Assembly: GCA_021292105.1 (NCBI GenBank)
Contig: CM037871.1
Span: 34,240,997-34,304,996, forward strand
Reading direction: 5' to 3'
DNA from: Anadara kagoshimensis
Taxonomy: Eukaryota; Mollusca; Bivalvia; Arcoida; Arcidae
Length of the DNA: 64,000 nucleotides
This document shows, one piece after another, positions 1 to 11,315 of this stretch (its first letter is position 1; each line of letters opens with the position of its first letter). Below the pieces are notes generated by a model, which was not told where the DNA came from, ran no database searches, and saw nothing but the letters and a program-made list of their open reading frames with translations. Made by a program: the position numbers and the translations under genes.

Positions 1-585
1 AAAATGCTAAATCATCAAGGTCAAATAATAATATTGAGATGGTACTAGCAAGTACAGTTTAAGCAATAATTTGGCAAATAAGAGGAAATTATTTTGAATT
101 AAAAAAAAGAAAGCAATGATTACCTTTTTGAGAAAAATCTGTAAGTACCTTGGAATTGTCTGTCTCCCTAAATAGTTGGATAATACAAAGAACTCAAACC
201 GTGGTGTTACTATTACGACTTTTACAATACTTGCGTTATATGTTTCTGATACGCAGTTCAATTTTATTACCAGAATTACCAGGGAATGCGTGAATGCATA
301 TTGTGCATTGTACACGGGCGCTGACCAGCATTCCTTGCGGTTGCATGTCAGAACGATTTAAGAATCGGAATTATACCTCTACATAGATTATATATAAATC
401 TGGTTCCACATGTAAGTAAGTTGTACAGATAATGTAACCTGGCCAATTTGACGTCATTAACTCCTTCTCATAGCTAGACTCTGGCTGTAACGAAACTGAG
501 AATATATTAGCGAGGTAATGGACTCAGATGACCTTAAGTATCCACATGTGCCTGATACATTGTTGTTTGTTATATAAATAAAAAC
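1..585. other. No gene recognised
   Basis: AT-rich sequence with only short chance frames on both strands. I see no splice-bounded conserved peptide and no named repeat until the duplicated block begins. Confidence 0.5.
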
Positions 586-689
586 GAGTCCACTTATTAT
601 AAATCTGACGGTATTTACGTTTACTGTTTTGAAAAAATGCACGTGGTTCAATTTCCTTTGAAGCTCAGCTCAAATGAAAAAACAAAAAT

Positions 690-775
690 ACTAATCCATG
701 TCAAAATCACAATCCAAAAGCAAAGTAAACTAACTTTGAATTTGACAGATGACCTTCCACTAGGGAAGTGACCAA
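690..775 (-). repeat. R1 dispersed repeat, partial
   Basis: R1 is the commonest interspersed repeat in this window. Its best copies (1735-1995, 22220-22480) run from 'gttttatggccgtcat', through 'gatgtctctgtgtcca' and 'gtgtagctagctaaacagg', to CACTTCCCTGGTGGAAGTTC and a tail of 'ggattgtgattcggaaatgg' and 'tatgtttgtttttgat'. Here only the reversed tail and middle are present. Confidence 0.75.
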
Positions 776-1734
776 ACAAACCAAGGATAGCACTGTTGTC
801 ATACCTACAATGTCTGCATCAGTGACCAATGTTAAGTTAATGATTCAACTTATATATAAAATGCATCCAGTCGAACTGTCTGGTGTTTGAATTTTGACAT
901 AATTCAATTTAACTTGGTTATGACGTTGGTGCTCTGTATGACATTCTGTTAATATTGAGAGAATAAGTTGATGTTGTTGTGAATAGTAGTATTAACTTAC
1001 CTCGAAAACCATTTTTCCGCAACTCTTAAAATATTCAATTATAGACAATCAACAGCTTCAGGCTCAGCTTCAATGTTTTTTAAAGATAATATTGAAATTT
1101 AAAGAGAGATAACTCTTGATTTAAATTCCATTGAGCATCAAGCACTACAACTACCGACTAAGCGTTTGAAACAATAATTGTAACTAATTGTCACAATAAT
1201 TGATAAAGCATTGATATTTTTCTTAAGATAACCGGTTCTGCTGATATGGACCGCTATAGCCAGGCAAGTCCGTCCAATATTGATGAATACATATATCTGT
1301 CCTTTTATGTGCCATGATTGCGCATGTCAGATGCTTGAGTGTCACTCGACTGCTATTCATAATTTCATATAATTATGATATTACAATATGCAACATAAAT
1401 CAGATTTGTATCAGGGAATCGGAAACATTTTATCGAATCCCTTAATCACATAGTCCCTCTGTACTAGGTCAAAAGTTCGCTCCTTTTTAGTCAAAGTTAT
1501 TCAACAAATTAATTAATTAGTTACCTACAATCCTTAATTTGGAGACTATTTGAATGTCTACATGTCCCAGTGAGCTTAAAATAAAATATACGACTGATTC
1601 CGCAAGTTCTGCTTCATATTTAGACTTAAACCTGAATTATGACGCCCACGAAAGGCTACATTTGAAACGTTATGACAAACTTGATGACTTCAATTTTTCT
1701 GGCCGCTTGCAAATAAATTGTTGACTCATGGATA

Positions 1735-1995
1735 TTGCAAGCCTAGGCTTATCAAGGCCCTCGAAAAGTTTTATGGCCGTCATAACAGTATTGTTAATAA
1801 GTTTTATGTCTCCGTGTCCATGGATTGTCCTTGATATATTTTACGTCCTATAGTTCCATGATCGCACAATTTTGAATACACGACTGGCGGGTGTAGCTAG
1901 CCAAACAGGCGGTGCCTATCCTTCCGGAGCACACGGCCACACGTCCCTGGTGGAAGTTCACGTGTCTTACCTGGCTTGTCATTTCCGAGGATATC
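1735..1995 (+). repeat. R1 dispersed repeat
   Basis: Contains the head (tattgcaagcctaggctt, gttttatggccgtcat), the centre and the CCCTGGTGGAAGTTCACGTG core, inside duplication copy A. The usual 'ggattgtgattcgg' tail is missing. Confidence 0.8.
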
Positions 1996-2204
1996 ACAAA
2001 CTAAGAAGGCAATAATTTCGTATTTTGCATTTTTAAAATGTAATTATTATTTGAATAGAGAATTGAAACAAAGTAATGCGTTATAATGTACAATGGACTG
2101 ATTCATTTATGAATGACAGTTAGATATGTAAATGCGTCCTTAATACGGCTAACTTTTACGTACCTGATTATGGCGGCATATATCAGCTGACACGGTCGAT
2201 TTAA

Positions 2205-2295
2205 TCCATTTCCAAACCATTATCCAAAAGCAAAATAAAACTTCGGTGAAACACATGAACTTCTATCAAGGAAGTGAGGCCGGATGCTCGGGAAC
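2205..2295 (-). repeat. R1 dispersed repeat, partial
   Basis: Reversed tail and core (ccaaaagcaaaataaaac, gaacttctatcaaggaagtg, gaggccggatgctcggg) in the spacer between the two duplicated blocks. Confidence 0.7.
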
Positions 2296-2511
2296 ATATT
2301 CTGTAAAATATCAGTATCAAGCGTCCTATCAATGATTTTGACAATTAGTCCCTAGTATTGTTTCGAACCTTTGAGAAGCAGTATTAATACATTCATATCA
2401 AATAGTTAAAAACTGAGATCGAGTCCACTTACTATAAATCTTATGGTATTTACGTGTAGTGTATTGAATAAAATGCACGTGGTTCAATTTCCTTTGAAGG
2501 TCAGCTCATAT

Positions 2512-2612
2512 ACTAATCCATGTCAAAATCACAATCCAAAAGCAAAGTAAACTGAACTTTGAAACTGTCAGATGAGGTTTAACACGTGGACTTCCTCTAG
2601 GGAAGTGACCAA
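2512..2612 (-). repeat. R1 dispersed repeat, partial
   Basis: Copy-B counterpart of the inverted fragment at 690. It retains more of the core: 'acacgtggacttcctctagg'. Confidence 0.75.
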
Positions 2613-3559
2613 ACCAAGAACAGCACTGTTGTCATACCTACAATGTCTGCATCAGTGACCAATGTTAAGTTAATGGTTCAACTTATATATAAAATGCATC
2701 CAGTCGAACTGTCTGGTGTTTGAATTTTGACATAATTCAATTTAACTTGGTTATGACGTTGGTGCTCTGTATGACATTCTATTGATATTGATAGAATAAG
2801 TTGATGTTGTTTTGAATAGTAGTATTAACTTACCTCGAAAACCATTTTTCCGCGACCATCAACAGCTTCAGGCTCTACTTGATGACACAGCTGCAATATT
2901 TTTTAAAGATAATATTGAAATTTAAAGAGAGATAACTCTTGATTTAAATTCCATTGAGCATCAAGCACTACAACTACCGACTAAGCGTTTGAAACAATAA
3001 TTGTAACTAATTGTCACAATAATTGATAAAGCATTGATATTTTTCTTAAGATAACCGGTTCTGCTGATATAGACCGCTATTGCCAGGCAAATCCGTCCAA
3101 TATTGATGAATACATATATCTGTCCTTTTATGTGCCATGATTGCGCATGTCAGATGCTTGGGTGTCACTCGACGGCTATCCATAATTTCATATAATTATG
3201 ATATTACAATATGCAACATAAATCATATTTGTATCAGGGAATCGGAAACATTTTATCGAATCCATTAATCACATAGTCCCTCTGTACTAGGTCTACAGGT
3301 CTGCTCCTTTTTAGTCAAAGTTATTCAACAAATTAATTAATTAGTTACCTACAATCCTTAATTTGGTGACTATTTGAATGTCATCTACATATCCTTGTGA
3401 GCTTAAAATAAAATATACGACTGATTCCGCAAGTTTTGCTTCATATTTAGACTTAAACCTGAATTATGACCCCAAAGAAAGGCTTCATTTGAAACGTTAT
3501 GACAAAATTGTTGACTTCAATTTTTCTGGCTCTTGCAAATAAATTGTTGACTCATGGAT

Positions 3560-3800
3560 ATTGCAAGCCTAGGCTTATGGCCGTCATTACAGTATTGTTA
3601 AGTTTGATGTCTCTGTCCATGGATTGCCCTGGATATATTTTATGTCCCATAGTTCCATTGTCCTTTCGCAGTTTTGAATACACGCATGAAGAGTGTAGCT
3701 AGCCAAACAGGAAGTGCTTACCCTTCCGGAGCACACGGCCTCACCTCACTTCCCCGGTGAAAGTTCACGTGTCTTACCTGACTTGTCAGTTCCGGGGATA
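3560..3800 (+). repeat. R1 dispersed repeat
   Basis: Copy-B counterpart of the 1735 copy; core 'cacttccccggtgaaagttc' at about 3747. A 67-residue frame over it is repeat-derived. Confidence 0.8.
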
Positions 3801-4080
3801 TCAAAAACTAAAAAGGCAATAATTTTGTATTTTGCATTTTTAAAATTTATTTATTATTTGAATAGAAAATTGAAACAAAATAATGCGTTATAATGTATAG
3901 TGAACCGATTCATGTATAAACTACAGTTAGATAATGCGTCCTTATTACGACTTATTATGACTACAGTCCAACCTGCTTTAAAGGCAACCTTTATATAAGG
4001 ACCATCTGCTTGTCAAGGCCGGTCATCTCAATTGTTCTTTATTTATGTTTGTTGAACCTGTATATAAATAGTCCACTTTC

Positions 4081-4143
4081 ACTGGTTCCCTTGGTGGCTT
4101 TTATAGACAAATTTGAGTGTTTATGAGCTGACATGACAATTAA
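4081..4143 (+). repeat. Left flanking duplication of the non-LTR insertion
   Basis: 'actggttcccttggtggc', then 13 extra nt, then 'tttgagtgtttatgagctga'. The same sequence without the 13-nt insert recurs just after the element (5632-5687). Read as a long target-site duplication. Confidence 0.65.
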
Positions 4144-5632
4144 ATGACTCTAATTTAGGTGTGAAAATTCACGACACAAACTGTGGTAACCCCAGCTTTG
4201 ATAATGATCTAACATGCATCAGCTCAAGTCCCAAAGGTTTACAGGGTATGCTAAACTTGGCTTATAACTATGCAAACAAATGGCGATATGTATATAAAGT
4301 TGAAAAAAACCAGCTGTGTTGGTGTATGGTCTGACAGAGAGATCCTATGATAATCTTAACTATACCTGGTATATGGGCAATAATACCGTGCCTATCTACA
4401 AAGACTACACTCATTTAGGAATTGATTAAAATGTGTTTTTCGAACGTATTCGAAGGACCAAAGGTCAATGTGAAAAAGGACTTTAAAGCATATATCGCAA
4501 TATCAGGAGTGGGAAAGAGTGAAATCAGTCCAAAGGTGCTGGCTGATTTATAAATAAAAGTTGTTACATCCACGGTGCTATACGGAGCTGAACTTTGGAA
4601 CTCTTCACAAACCTGTGATATAAAGACTTTACATACTTTTCAACAATTCATCGCGAAAAATATCCAAGATTTTCCACAACGTACACGATCAGACATGTGC
4701 GAGAGCATGCTTTAACTTTCAAGACTAATTTCTAAAGTAGAAAAACGTAAACTTTACTTTCTTAAACAGCTATGTACGTTAAGTTTTAGAACCTTAACAA
4801 AACAAGTCTTCATCCGCCGCTTATATTCTTTTTGCGAAAACCACAAAGGAACCCAAAAAGGATATATACGAGATATTTTTGAAATTCTACATAAGTATTC
4901 TCTCCTAGACTGTATAGTTGACTATCAATCACCATACATTTCCCGACAGGCGAACTTGGAAGATAATTGTTAATAGTGCAAGAGATCGCGACTAAATGGA
5001 ATGGACGTCGAGGGTATTTCAAGATAATGATTTTACAAGATTTAATAAATTACACTCAGACCTTGCTACAGCTTCAGTTTGGAATGTTCCTACTAACAGT
5101 GCAGAATTAGCATTATCGCGACACACAGCTAAATTATGGGTTTTGCCAAATCATAAAGTTGAACAGTTTTGTACAGTTTGTAATAAAGTTTTCACAGATA
5201 TGTATGTACATCTAATATGTCATTGTCCGTGTATAAATGACATTCGTCAGCTGTTTTTCGACGCAGTATTAGACGGATTTAGAGTATATTCACAAGCAGA
5301 ACTGACGAAGAATTCTTTTGTTACCTGCTAGGCGTACCATTGGCTGCAACCCAAAACGGCGAAATGCAACATGACTTTACAAAAATCTTCTATAATTTCT
5401 TACAAATTGCTTATGCAGTCTATAATAGGTGCATAAGACATGTTTAATCGCTCTGTCAGACCAAACATACACATTATCATAATATAATTATATGTATTGA
5501 AATGTTTATACTTATGCTACTTTGTGCACTTTATATTGCATTAACTTAAATCACTATATTGTACATATGTTAATCATGTAAATATATTGTGTTTTCATCA
5601 TCTCTTTTAAAGAGGAAATAAAGAATGAATGA
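4144..5632 (+). mobile_element. 5'-truncated, decayed non-LTR retrotransposon (reverse transcriptase C-terminal part)
   Basis: Plus-strand frames contain pieces of a LINE ORF2 with stops and frameshifts. In order these are GLQGMLNLAYNYANKW (after the RT active site, which is absent), the thumb motif STVLYGAELW near 4570-4600, then a long C-terminal region. A frame at 4996-5331 ends in a C-x2-C-x9-H-x4-C zinc-knuckle-like cluster (CTVC...H...C) typical of the ORF2 C-terminus in several LINE clades. An AATAAAG-rich end at about 5617-5631 precedes the right-hand duplication. The clade (CR1/L2/Jockey-like) is not resolved. It is dead: no endonuclease, no YxDD, many stops. Confidence 0.82.
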
Positions 5633-5687
5633 ACTGGTTCCGTTGGGTGGTTTGAGTGTTTATGAGCTGACACCTACGAATTAAAAC
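5632..5687 (+). repeat. Right flanking duplication of the non-LTR insertion
   Basis: 'actggttccgttgggtgg' followed by 'tttgagtgtttatgagctga', matching 4081-4143 apart from a 13-nt indel and a few substitutions. Confidence 0.65.
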
Positions 5688-7735
5688 AAGAGGCCCATGG
5701 GCCTTATACGCTCACCTGATAACTAATGGCTAGCTGATAGATTTAAAGAAAACATAAATACTAAACCCCAATGACTTTTTTCTTTACTACATGATAACCA
5801 TTGTATCAATACCTACAACATTCTAATATACATGCCTATACAAAAAGTTTATAGTTTTCGAGATAATTAACCATTTAGGTGTTGTTTCGCATCTGTGACC
5901 TTGACCTTTGAACCATGACCTTTTTCTATACATCAAAATGATGTTGTATCAATACCTACAACATTCTAACATATATGCCTATACAAAAAGTTTATAGTTT
6001 TCGAGATAATTAACCATTTGGGTATTGTTTTGCATCTGTGACCTTGACCTTTGAACCCATGACCTTTTTCTATACATGAAAATGATCGTTGTATCAATAT
6101 CTACAACATTCTCATATACATGCCTATACAAAAAGTTTATAGATCGAGATGATTAACTATTTCAGTAATGATTCGCATCTGTGACCTTGACCTTTGAAAC
6201 CATGACCTTTTTCTATACATCAAAATGATCGTCGTTTCAATACCTACAACATTCTAATATACATGCCTATACAAAACGTTTATAGTTTTCGAGATAATTA
6301 ACCATTTCTGTATTGTTTCGCATCTGTGACCTTGACCTTTAAACCCATGACCTTTTTCTATACATCAAAATCATCGTTGTATCAATACCTACAACATTCT
6401 AATATACATGCCTATACAAACAGTTTATAGTTTTCGAAATAATTAACCATTTTGGTGTTGTTTCGCATCTGTGACCTTGACCTTTGAACCCATGACCTTT
6501 TTCTATACATCAAAATGATCGTTGTATCAATATCTACAACATTCTAATATAAATGCCTATACAAAAAGTTTATAGTTTTCGAGATTATTAACCATTTCGG
6601 TATTGTCTCGCATCTGTGACCTTGACCTTTGAACCCATGACCTTTTTCTATACATCACAATGATTGTTGTATCAATACCTACAACATTCTAATATACATG
6701 CCTATACAAAAAGTTTATAGTTTTCGAAATAATTAACCATTTCAGTATTGATTCGCATCTGCGACCTTGACCTTTGAACCCATGACCTTTTTCTATACAT
6801 CAAAATGATCGTCGTATCAATACCTACAACATTCTAATATACATGCCTATACAAAAAGTTTATAGTTTTCGAGATAATTTAACCATTTAGGTGTTGTTTC
6901 GCATCTGTGACCTTGACCTTTGAACCCATGACCTTTTTCTATACATCAAAATGATCGCCGTATCAATACCTACAACATTCTAATATATATGCCTATACAA
7001 AAATTTTATAGTTTTCGAGATAATTAACCATTTGTGTATTGTTTCGCATCTGTGACCTTGACCTTTGAACCCATGACCTTTTTCTATACATGAAAATGAT
7101 CGTTGTATCAATACCTACAACATTCTCATATAAATGCCTATACAAAAAGTTTATAGTTTTCGAGATAATAATTATAATCAGAGGTAAAAAAAATTAGGTC
7201 GCGACCTTTACAATTGACCTTGACCTCATTTTGAAGATAAAACAATAAGATGTCAAAACTAAAAACCCCATGTCATTATCTGGTCAAGTAGTCAAGTTAT
7301 AACAATTTGAAGCTATTTTACGATTTTTTCAAAATTAAACGCAAAAACGCGTAACCCATTTTTCGACCGAATTTCACAAAATGAACAAACTATAGGCTTA
7401 AGACCCTAGAGAAGCCAAATATCACATCAGATTTTTTCTCCAAACAATACTTTTGGAGAAGAAGATTTTTAAGATTTTTGCACCCCTAGGTCACCTTGAC
7501 CTAGTTATGGTAGCCATGGCAACGCCACGAACAAATCTGAATTGCATCGACCCAGACATGCTTATGACCAAGTCTCGTTGAAATCTACCGAGTACTTTCA
7601 GAGGAGAAGTCGAAAATGTGTGTTAACGACGCACGCACGCACACACGCACACACGCACGCACGCACGCACGCACGCACATACACACGCTGCACCATACCA
7701 TAAGCTCACATGACCTTTGGTCAGGTGAGCTAAAA
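5688..7735 (+). mobile_element. Bivalve pearl-like / Helitron-like non-autonomous element with internal tandem array
   Basis: It starts 'aagaggcccatgggccttat' with 'acgctcacctga', contains about ten 145-bp tandem units, then a unique region. An (ACGC/ACAC)n microsatellite follows at about 7628-7685. A terminal hairpin, 'agctcacatgacc' / ttt / 'ggtcaggtgagct', is followed by AAAA, so the end reads CTAA. A 5' part, core tandem repeats, a microsatellite and a 3' part is the published architecture of bivalve pearl/CvA elements. The 3' hairpin followed by CTAA resembles Helitron termini. No Rep/helicase coding is present. Assignment to the pearl/Helitron-associated class is from architecture recalled from the literature. 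Confidence 0.8.
5755..7175 (+). repeat. 145-bp tandem array (about 10 units)
   Basis: The marker 'catctgtgaccttgacc' (or a one-base variant) occurs at 5890, 6033, 6176, 6321, 6466, 6611, 6756, 6902 and 7047, giving periods of 143-146. Other landmarks in each unit are 'ctacaacattctaatataca', 'tgcctatacaaaaagtttat' and 'gagataattaaccattt'. Every unit carries TGACCTTGACCTTTGAACC or a close variant. Confidence 0.95.
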
Positions 7736-7771
7736 AATCGTAGCTACGAATTTAAATTCGTACGTACGATT
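7736..7771. repeat. 36-bp near-perfect palindrome
   Basis: AATCGTAGCTACGAATTT is followed directly by its near reverse complement, AAATTCGTACGTACGATT (2 mismatches). It abuts the 3' terminus of the 145-bp-array element. Confidence 0.8.
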
Positions 7772-8300
7772 TTTTAATTCGCACGTTTTAAAAATGGTAT
7801 CTACGATTTGTGAAAAAAAACCAATTAGATTACAAAGTGGCACGAACAAGCTCAAAAGAACACACATTCAAATCGAATATGTTATAAATTCTGGAGTTAT
7901 TCCGCTTTGTGTTAGTGAAGCACTGATGGTCGTTACGACAGAAAACTATGCATATAAATCGCATTTCATTTCGGATGCAATAATTTTTTATACAAAACGA
8001 TAAATGTGGACATCTAGCCTTCGTAAAATACAGAGAATGGCAACTCATTAACACTATCGACTTAAGAGCCTATACTGTTAATATTGCCACTTTTATACAT
8101 TTATATAATTAGCTGCTAGAACACTAAACTTTTTTGCTAGCACTGAATTTGATAGAGTAAATCAGGAATGTAGTAATCCATTATTAAGCAGATATGAGTT
8201 AAGCGGAGAAAGTCGTGTTTCGCTAAAGTTTTACATGCCCTCTTAGTTCATTAGTGTTACAAAGCAGGACCTGAAATTTGATTTTATTATTTTAAAAAAA
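7772..8300. other. No gene recognised
   Basis: Frames of 69 and 74 residues overlap antisense to each other here. Neither has a recognisable motif and both look like chance. Confidence 0.4.
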
Positions 8301-8318
8301 GGGGGGGGGGGGGGGGGT

Positions 8319-8354
<36 letters not shown>
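8301..8354 (+). repeat. Poly-G tract (54 nt, one T)
   Basis: 17 G, a T at 8318, then 36 G, preceded by seven A. A long mononucleotide G run in AT-rich DNA. Confidence 0.95.
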
Positions 8355-8355
<1 letters not shown>

Positions 8356-8929
8356 CTGTGTGTTACCACTATCTTCATTTGTTTGCGATATGCGTAATTA
8401 TTGATGATAATTTTTTTACTTTTTAAAAAAGAAAAAAGTTGACTTTGTAAAACGTTTATATTAAAGTACTTTTATCATCCAAGCTAAACCAAAAAATTAA
8501 TAGAACAAAGTGAACTTAAGTATAAAACTAACACTATCAGGCAGACTGATTTGATATTAAAAACGGATGGGTAAAAAGTTGAGCGTGCAATTCATATTAC
8601 CAGTCATAAACATGAAAGATTCTTAGTGGGAGGCATTTTAGCATCAAAACGAAATATTTAGCAATAAAATGTCTTCACCAAGACTAGAAAAGTTATACAA
8701 CATATTTTATGCTTTGTATAAGAAATCATTTCACATGCTTTAGATTGAAGTTGTGTAAGTACCATTGTACACAAAATCAGATTGACCATGTAGAATTGGC
8801 TCTGCGTGTTCAACATCTACGCCAACTAATTACAAGGCAATCGATATGCAAGGTGCTTAAGTTGATATATGGGAACAAAACGATAAACAAAGTACTTGTT
8901 ATGGTTTTATTTAGATTTACGGGGCAAGG

Positions 8930-9240
8930 TTAAGCTTGTCAGGGCTCACGAAAAATTTTATGACCGTCATCGGAATATCATTGATAAGTTTGATGTCTCT
9001 GTGTCCAGAATTACCCTGGATTTAGTTCCATGTTCCTTTTACAATGTACTCTTAATATGGATTGCAAACATGGTATGTATAGCTGGCTAAAAGGATATGT
9101 TTATCCTTCTGGAGCACCCGACCTCACCTCCATGGTGGAAGCTCACTTGTTTAACCTTATTTGTCAGTTTTAAAGTTTTTACTTTCCTTTGGGGTTGCGA
9201 TTTGTACATAGATAAGTATGTTTGTTTTTCATTTAGATCT
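8930..9240 (+). repeat. R1 dispersed repeat, near full length
   Basis: Head 'ttttatgaccgtcat', centre 'gatgtctctgtgtcc', core 'ctccatggtggaagctcac' and tail 'tatgtttgtttttc'. Small frames on both strands over it are repeat-derived. Confidence 0.8.
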
Positions 9241-9244
9241 ACGG

Positions 9245-10615
9245 GGATGAGCTCACCCGATATTTGCACGTTTGCCTGGATTATGATTTCAGCTTTTCAA
9301 AATACTGGTATAGGAAATAATGTGAACATAGAGACAATCAGATAAGCACTCATGTAAAATGTTTCGTTCCTTGTAAGCAGGATAAAGTACTGAATATGGC
9401 ACGAATATCAAACTTCCATAAAACAGTAAGGCATTGTACCGTGCATAACAACATGTAATTAAATTGGTTTGGTTTTATACGATTGGGTTCGCCGTCGTAT
9501 CCTTGATACCTTATTATGTTTGTGCAAAACATTTATGTCAATTGGATATGGAATAAGATAACACGACGTTTTCCCGTAAAATATCTTTATAGAGGTTTCG
9601 CGACGAAAACGTTTTCGAAAAAGATCTCCACAAACGTTGAGGGTTATTTATCACATTGTACTACGTTGAACCCCATTCTATGGATATCGGCTACGCAATA
9701 CTTGCCTGCATTCTACATCTATAAATACCTACTAACAACTTTAGACCACCTTATACAGAAAATAATATTAGTCTGCCTCTAAATCTTAACACACAGTAAT
9801 AATGAAAACTTGTCGGAGCTTTAGCAATCATATACTACATTAACCAAAGTCATTGTGGCATAAAATCATAAAATACCTCATTTTCCGCTCAGCTTAATAA
9901 AAGTTGAGCTTAATGTTATCAAAATTTTGTTTTCAATATACTGTATAAGTGAATATAATTAAAATAGTTTTTGATACAAAGTTTTATGTCAAGTTGAAGC
10001 AATGTTTTCAAAAATGTGTTCAAAGTTACACATACATGTGACGATTTAGGGATAGTTTTTAATCAATGGTCACTGTTCACCCCAAAATGCAAGTATTATA
10101 ATAAGGTATGGTCAATATGAAGTTTAGAAGGTTTCTTTGTTTTCTTGTGAAATGTGCTGAACATAATATTTAGAATGTTGACCTGTGTACATCCGGAATG
10201 CAAGTATTCAAATCAGCCGTATTGTATCAATGAATTTTATAATTGGCATTTATGATGAACCTTGTTGAATTCGGAGAGAAGACTGTGGTCAAATCATTCA
10301 TATATAGATGACGTTTTATCCCCCAGAATTGCTAAATTTTGGAGAATATGTGTATGTAATATATCCCCGTTCAGCAAGCTCTACTAAATATATGGCCTTA
10401 TACCCAAGTAAAAACATCCATGAAAGGCCGCATTTGAAGCCATATGGCAAACATGATTACTTCATTTTTTTTCTTTTGTCAGCTTTTCTTTGTATGCAGC
10501 AATATAGCTGCTTCTTCTTCATATGGTGTATTGGTTTTATAGTTAATAACTAACCTTGGTTAAGCTTGTTCCTACAACGGGGACTTTATTTAACGAAGCA
10601 ATCTGATGACCCAGT
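9245..10615. other. No gene recognised
   Basis: AT-rich. Frames of up to 88 residues (9516-9782) show no family features. Confidence 0.4.
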
Positions 10616-10619
10616 GATA

Positions 10620-10985
10620 TTGCAAGCCTTGTCAGGCTTGCTTACACGGAACAAACCATTTTTATGAGTGATTATCTGATTGTCTCTAAGTTCAAATTGT
10701 CAGGTTCTCAGAATAGTTTATAACCGTCATTGATATATTGTGACAAGTATGGTGTTCCTGTATTCAGACTCATGGTTGGTATATTTGATGTCTCATCTTG
10801 TTCGACATTCCTTTCATTTAAAATTTAATTTTACAAGTAGCGTGTGTAGCTAACTATATAGAAAATGTTTACTTTTTCGGAGCAGCTGATCTCGCTTCCC
10901 TTGAAGAAGTTTACGTGTCAAAGTTCATTTGCTAAGTTTTTGTTTTCCTTTTTTGGATTGTGATTTAGACTGATATGTCTGATCT
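10620..10985 (+). repeat. R1 dispersed repeat, full length, diverged
   Basis: Includes the extreme head 'tattgcaagccttgtcagg', 'tttataaccgtcattgat', 'tgtagctaactatatag', the core 'cttcccttgaagaagtttac' and the tail 'ggattgtgatttag'. It gives the best idea of total length, about 360 bp. Confidence 0.75.
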
Positions 10986-11134
10986 TTATTGAATTATGGC
11001 AAAATACTGAGCACAAATTAGAATAACGAACAACCAAGATGCGAATTTATTAATAAGTTGAATCAAATGTGTTATTCTTTTATAATGTGTTTTGTTGCAT
11101 TATTTTGGTTGCCATTACTGCTGTCACATTTAAA

Positions 11135-11315
11135 CATTTTATAAACATGACGGGTGTAACTAGCGTAACAGGAGTTGCTAACCCTTCTGGAGCACCGGGC
11201 CTCAACTTCCTTGGTGAAAGTTCATGTGTCAAATCTGACTTGTCAATTTCAAAGTTTTTACTTTGCTTCTGGATTGTGATTCGGACATGGATTAATATGT
11301 GTGTTTTTTTTTATT
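11135..11315 (+). repeat. R1 dispersed repeat, 3' half
   Basis: Runs from 'gacgggtgtaactagcgtaa' through 'cttccttggtgaaagttcat' to 'ggattgtgattcggacatgg'. Confidence 0.8.

Larger units (their letters stand above)
586..2149 (+). repeat. Segmental tandem duplication, copy A
   Basis: Roughly 1.55 kb that recurs as copy B at about 2417-3952 with only scattered substitutions and small indels. Shared landmarks include GAGTCCACTTA at about 588/2419, the stretch from 'atgcacgtggttcaatttcc' and the block from 'ataactcttgatttaaattcc'. The shared end is 'gaaacaaagtaatgcgttataatg'-like sequence. An inverted R1 fragment sits near its left end and a direct R1 copy near its right end, so the unit has R1 arms in opposite orientation. 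No coding potential was recognised. Confidence 0.9.
2417..3952 (+). repeat. Segmental tandem duplication, copy B
   Basis: Partner of the block starting at 586. Small indels distinguish it, for example the loss of about 10 nt where copy A reads 'aactcttaaaatattcaatt' near 1020, and a short insertion near 2885. The 270-bp spacer (2150-2416) between the copies carries a further inverted R1 fragment. By eye the two copies are still above 90% identical over long runs. Confidence 0.9.

Noticed and set aside
4996..5331. 111-residue plus-strand protein with a Cys/His cluster as a host zinc-finger gene
   Set aside because: It continues the decayed LINE ORF2 upstream and matches the ORF2 C-terminal knuckle position.
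7620..7690. CRISPR-like or direct-repeat array in the ACGC region
   Set aside because: It is a simple ACGC/ACAC microsatellite inside a eukaryotic transposable element, and the 145-bp array has no spacers.
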